From Luteimonas wenzhouensis (GTDB lineage Bacteria; Pseudomonadota; Gammaproteobacteria; Xanthomonadales; Xanthomonadaceae), in the NCBI RefSeq assembly GCF_007859305.1, contig NZ_VOHE01000002.1:1-64000 (forward strand): 64,000 nt of DNA, given 5' to 3'. Of this stretch, positions 61,479 through 64,000 are shown piece by piece. The notes beneath the pieces were generated by a model. The model ran no database searches. It was not told where the DNA came from and saw nothing but the letters and a program-made list of their open reading frames with translations. The translations under genes were made by a program, and so were the position numbers. Every line of letters starts with the position of its first letter. Position 1 is the stretch's first letter.

Positions 61479-62320
61479 TCAGTCCAGCGCGGCACGCAGC
61501 GGCGCCAGGAATGCCGCCGCACGGCGCGCCGCCTCGGCGGCATCGGGCGCCTGGGCCATCGCCGCCACCAGGGCGCTGCCGACCACCACGCCGTCGGCGT
61601 CGCGGGCCATGGCCGCGGCGCTGGCGGCGTCGCGGATGCCGAACCCGGCGACCACCGGAACCGGGCTGTCGGCCCGGATCCGGCGCATGTGCGTGGCGGC
61701 GGCGGCCGGGTCGAGCCGCTCCGACGCACCGGTCACCCCGGCGAAGCTGACGTAGTAGAGGTAGCCGCGGGCGTTGGCCAGGAGCAGCGCCAGGCGCGCG
61801 TCGGGGGTGGTCGGCGAGGCCAGCAGGACCAGGGCCACGCCGTGCGCGGCGAAGGCCTCGCGGAACTCCGGCGCCTCCTCCGGCGGCAGGTCGACCAGCA
61901 GCATGCCGTCCACCCCGGCGTCCGCCGCCTGGCGGGCGAAGCCCGCCGCGCCGCGGATCTCGACCGGGTTGAGATAGCCCATCAGCACCACCGGCGTGTC
62001 GCCGTCGCGGTCGCGGAACCTGCGCACCGCCTCCAGCACCCAGGCCATCCCGGCCCCGCGCGCCAGGGCGCGCTCGGAGCTGCGCTGGATGGTGGGGCCG
62101 TCGGCCATCGGGTCGGAGAACGGCACCCCCAGCTCGATGACGTCGGCGCCGGCCCCGACCAGCGCATGCATCACCGGCACCGTGGCCTCGAGCGACGGGT
62201 CGCCGGCGGTAATGAACGGGATCAGCGCCTTGCGCCCGGCGGACGCCAGCGCGGCGAAAGTGCGCTCGAGCCGGCCCGTCGCCGGGCCCGCGCTGGTGGC
62301 AGGGGGGATGGCGCCGGCGG

Positions 62321-62324
<4 letters not shown>
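61479..62324 (-). CDS. trpA: Tryptophan synthase alpha chain
   Basis: A 281-residue TIM-barrel enzyme that cleaves indole-3-glycerol phosphate. Catalytic Glu in [16 protein letters not shown] and Asp in [14 protein letters not shown] start at 62324 overlaps the trpB stop (GTGA). Confidence 0.96.
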
Positions 62325-63538
<1,214 letters not shown>

Positions 63539-63615
63539 GGAACGTCCGGGGCTGCGGTTATTGCCAGCTTATCGCACATCGACCCCCCTTAAAATCGATA
63601 TTATCTGACATCAAT

Positions 63616-63632
63616 TGTGATCTGGAATCACA
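63616..63632. promoter_or_regulatory. Inverted repeat in the trpB-LysR gap, probable LysR-type binding site
   Basis: TGTGAT-N5-ATCACA ends one base before the LysR start codon. The T-Nx-A dyad fits a LysR-type site that could repress its own gene and control the divergent trpBA promoter; GATAAT on the minus strand (rc of 63600-63605) may be its -10 box. It differs from a CRP site, which needs six bases between half sites. Confidence 0.5.
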
Positions 63633-63633
63633 T

Positions 63634-64000
63634 ATGGCCGACCCCGGACTGCCGTCGCTCAACGCCCTGCGCGCCTTCGAGGCGGCGGCCCGCCGGGGCA
63701 ACCTGTCGCGGGCGGCCGACGAGCTCCACGTCACCCATGGCGCGGTCAGCCGCCAGGTGCGGCTGCTGGAAGAAGAGCTGGGCGTGGCGCTGTTCCACCG
63801 CGACGGGCGGCGCCTGCGCCTGACCGCCGCCGGGCGGCGCCTGGCCGAGGCGGCCGGCAGTGCGTTCGCCGGGATCCAGGCCACGGTGCGCGCGCTGCGA
63901 CGCGCCGGCGAGTCCGGTACCCGCGTCATCGGCTGCCCGGGAAGCCTGCTCGCGCGCTGGATGATCCCGCGGCTGGAGCGGCTGCGCGCCGAGCTGCCCG
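63634..64000 (+). CDS. LysR-type transcriptional regulator, TrpI-like (partial, cut by the right edge)
   Basis: The first 122 codons read MADPGLPSLNALRAFEAAAR with the winged helix NLSRAADELHVTHGAVSRQ and VALFHRDGRRLRLTAAGRR, typical of the LysR family. Divergent position to trpB suggests a regulator of trpBA like TrpI of pseudomonads, which responds to indoleglycerol phosphate. The effector domain lies outside the window, so this role is inferred. Confidence 0.85.
   Translation, partial: MADPGLPSLNALRAFEAAARRGNLSRAADELHVTHGAVSRQVRLLEEELGVALFHRDGRRLRLTAAGRRLAEAAGSAFAGIQATVRALRRAGESGTRVIGCPGSLLARWMIPRLERLRAELP

Noticed and set aside
63616-63632. CRP binding site
   Set aside because: The half sites TGTGA and TCACA are seven bases apart; the CRP consensus needs six.

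Overview
The window is high-GC proteobacterial chromosome. Gene order and protein sequences in the right two thirds point to the Xanthomonadaceae (Lysobacter/Luteimonas-like gammaproteobacteria). The evidence is trpB-trpA-accD next to a divergent TrpI-like LysR gene, tpiA-secG-tRNA-Leu-nuoA-N, and tRNA-fMet-rimP-nusA-infB-rbfA-truB-rpsO-pnp, plus the GTAGGAGCGGCTTCAGCCGCGACC-type repeat common in this family. The genus is an inference; no rRNA is present.

Region 1 (1-24.4 kb) is accessory DNA, visibly less GC-rich than the rest, and almost all of it reads on the minus strand. In order of transcription: a Fic protein, an AlpA-like regulator and a lone AbiEi-type (DUF6088) protein; then a ribbon-helix-helix regulator, a C5-cytosine methyltransferase, DrmD (SNF2 helicase), DrmMI (N6-adenine methyltransferase), a second RapA-like SNF2 ATPase, an actin/Hsp70-fold ATPase, DrmA (helicase), DrmB (DUF1998), DrmC (phospholipase D fold) and a Vsr-type nicking endonuclease. 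The left edge holds remnants of two IS3-family elements. Gene ends overlap by 4-8 bases at most junctions, so the block from drmD to vsr is very probably one operon. This is a class 1 DISARM anti-phage locus (drmD-drmMI-drmA-drmB-drmC) with four extra genes: a cytosine methyltransferase like that of class 2 DISARM, a Vsr endonuclease, and an inserted SNF2-plus-actin-like ATPase pair. The expanded composition is the most interesting thing in the window.

Region 2 (24.4-33.2 kb) returns to the chromosomal backbone: an OmpA-like lipoprotein, photolyase, alanine racemase, a small exported protein of unknown function on the plus strand, replicative helicase DnaB and polynucleotide phosphorylase. 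Region 3 (33.2-40.3 kb) is the translation/transcription operon headed by initiator tRNA. Region 4 (40.4-55.3 kb) is a complete 14-gene NADH:ubiquinone oxidoreductase operon followed upstream by tRNA-Leu(GAG). Region 5 (55.5-64 kb) has secG, tpiA, a CE15-type glucuronoyl esterase, a 2OG-Fe(II) oxygenase, glmM, accD, trpA, trpB and the start of a divergent LysR-type regulator cut by the window edge.

How the parts work together: in DISARM the methyltransferase marks self DNA while DrmA/DrmB (with DrmD in class 1) engage incoming unmodified DNA. Here two chemically different methyltransferases flank or sit in the same gene block, with Vsr available to nick T:G mismatches that arise when 5-methylcytosine deaminates. 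Everything right of 24.4 kb looks like ordinary housekeeping DNA.
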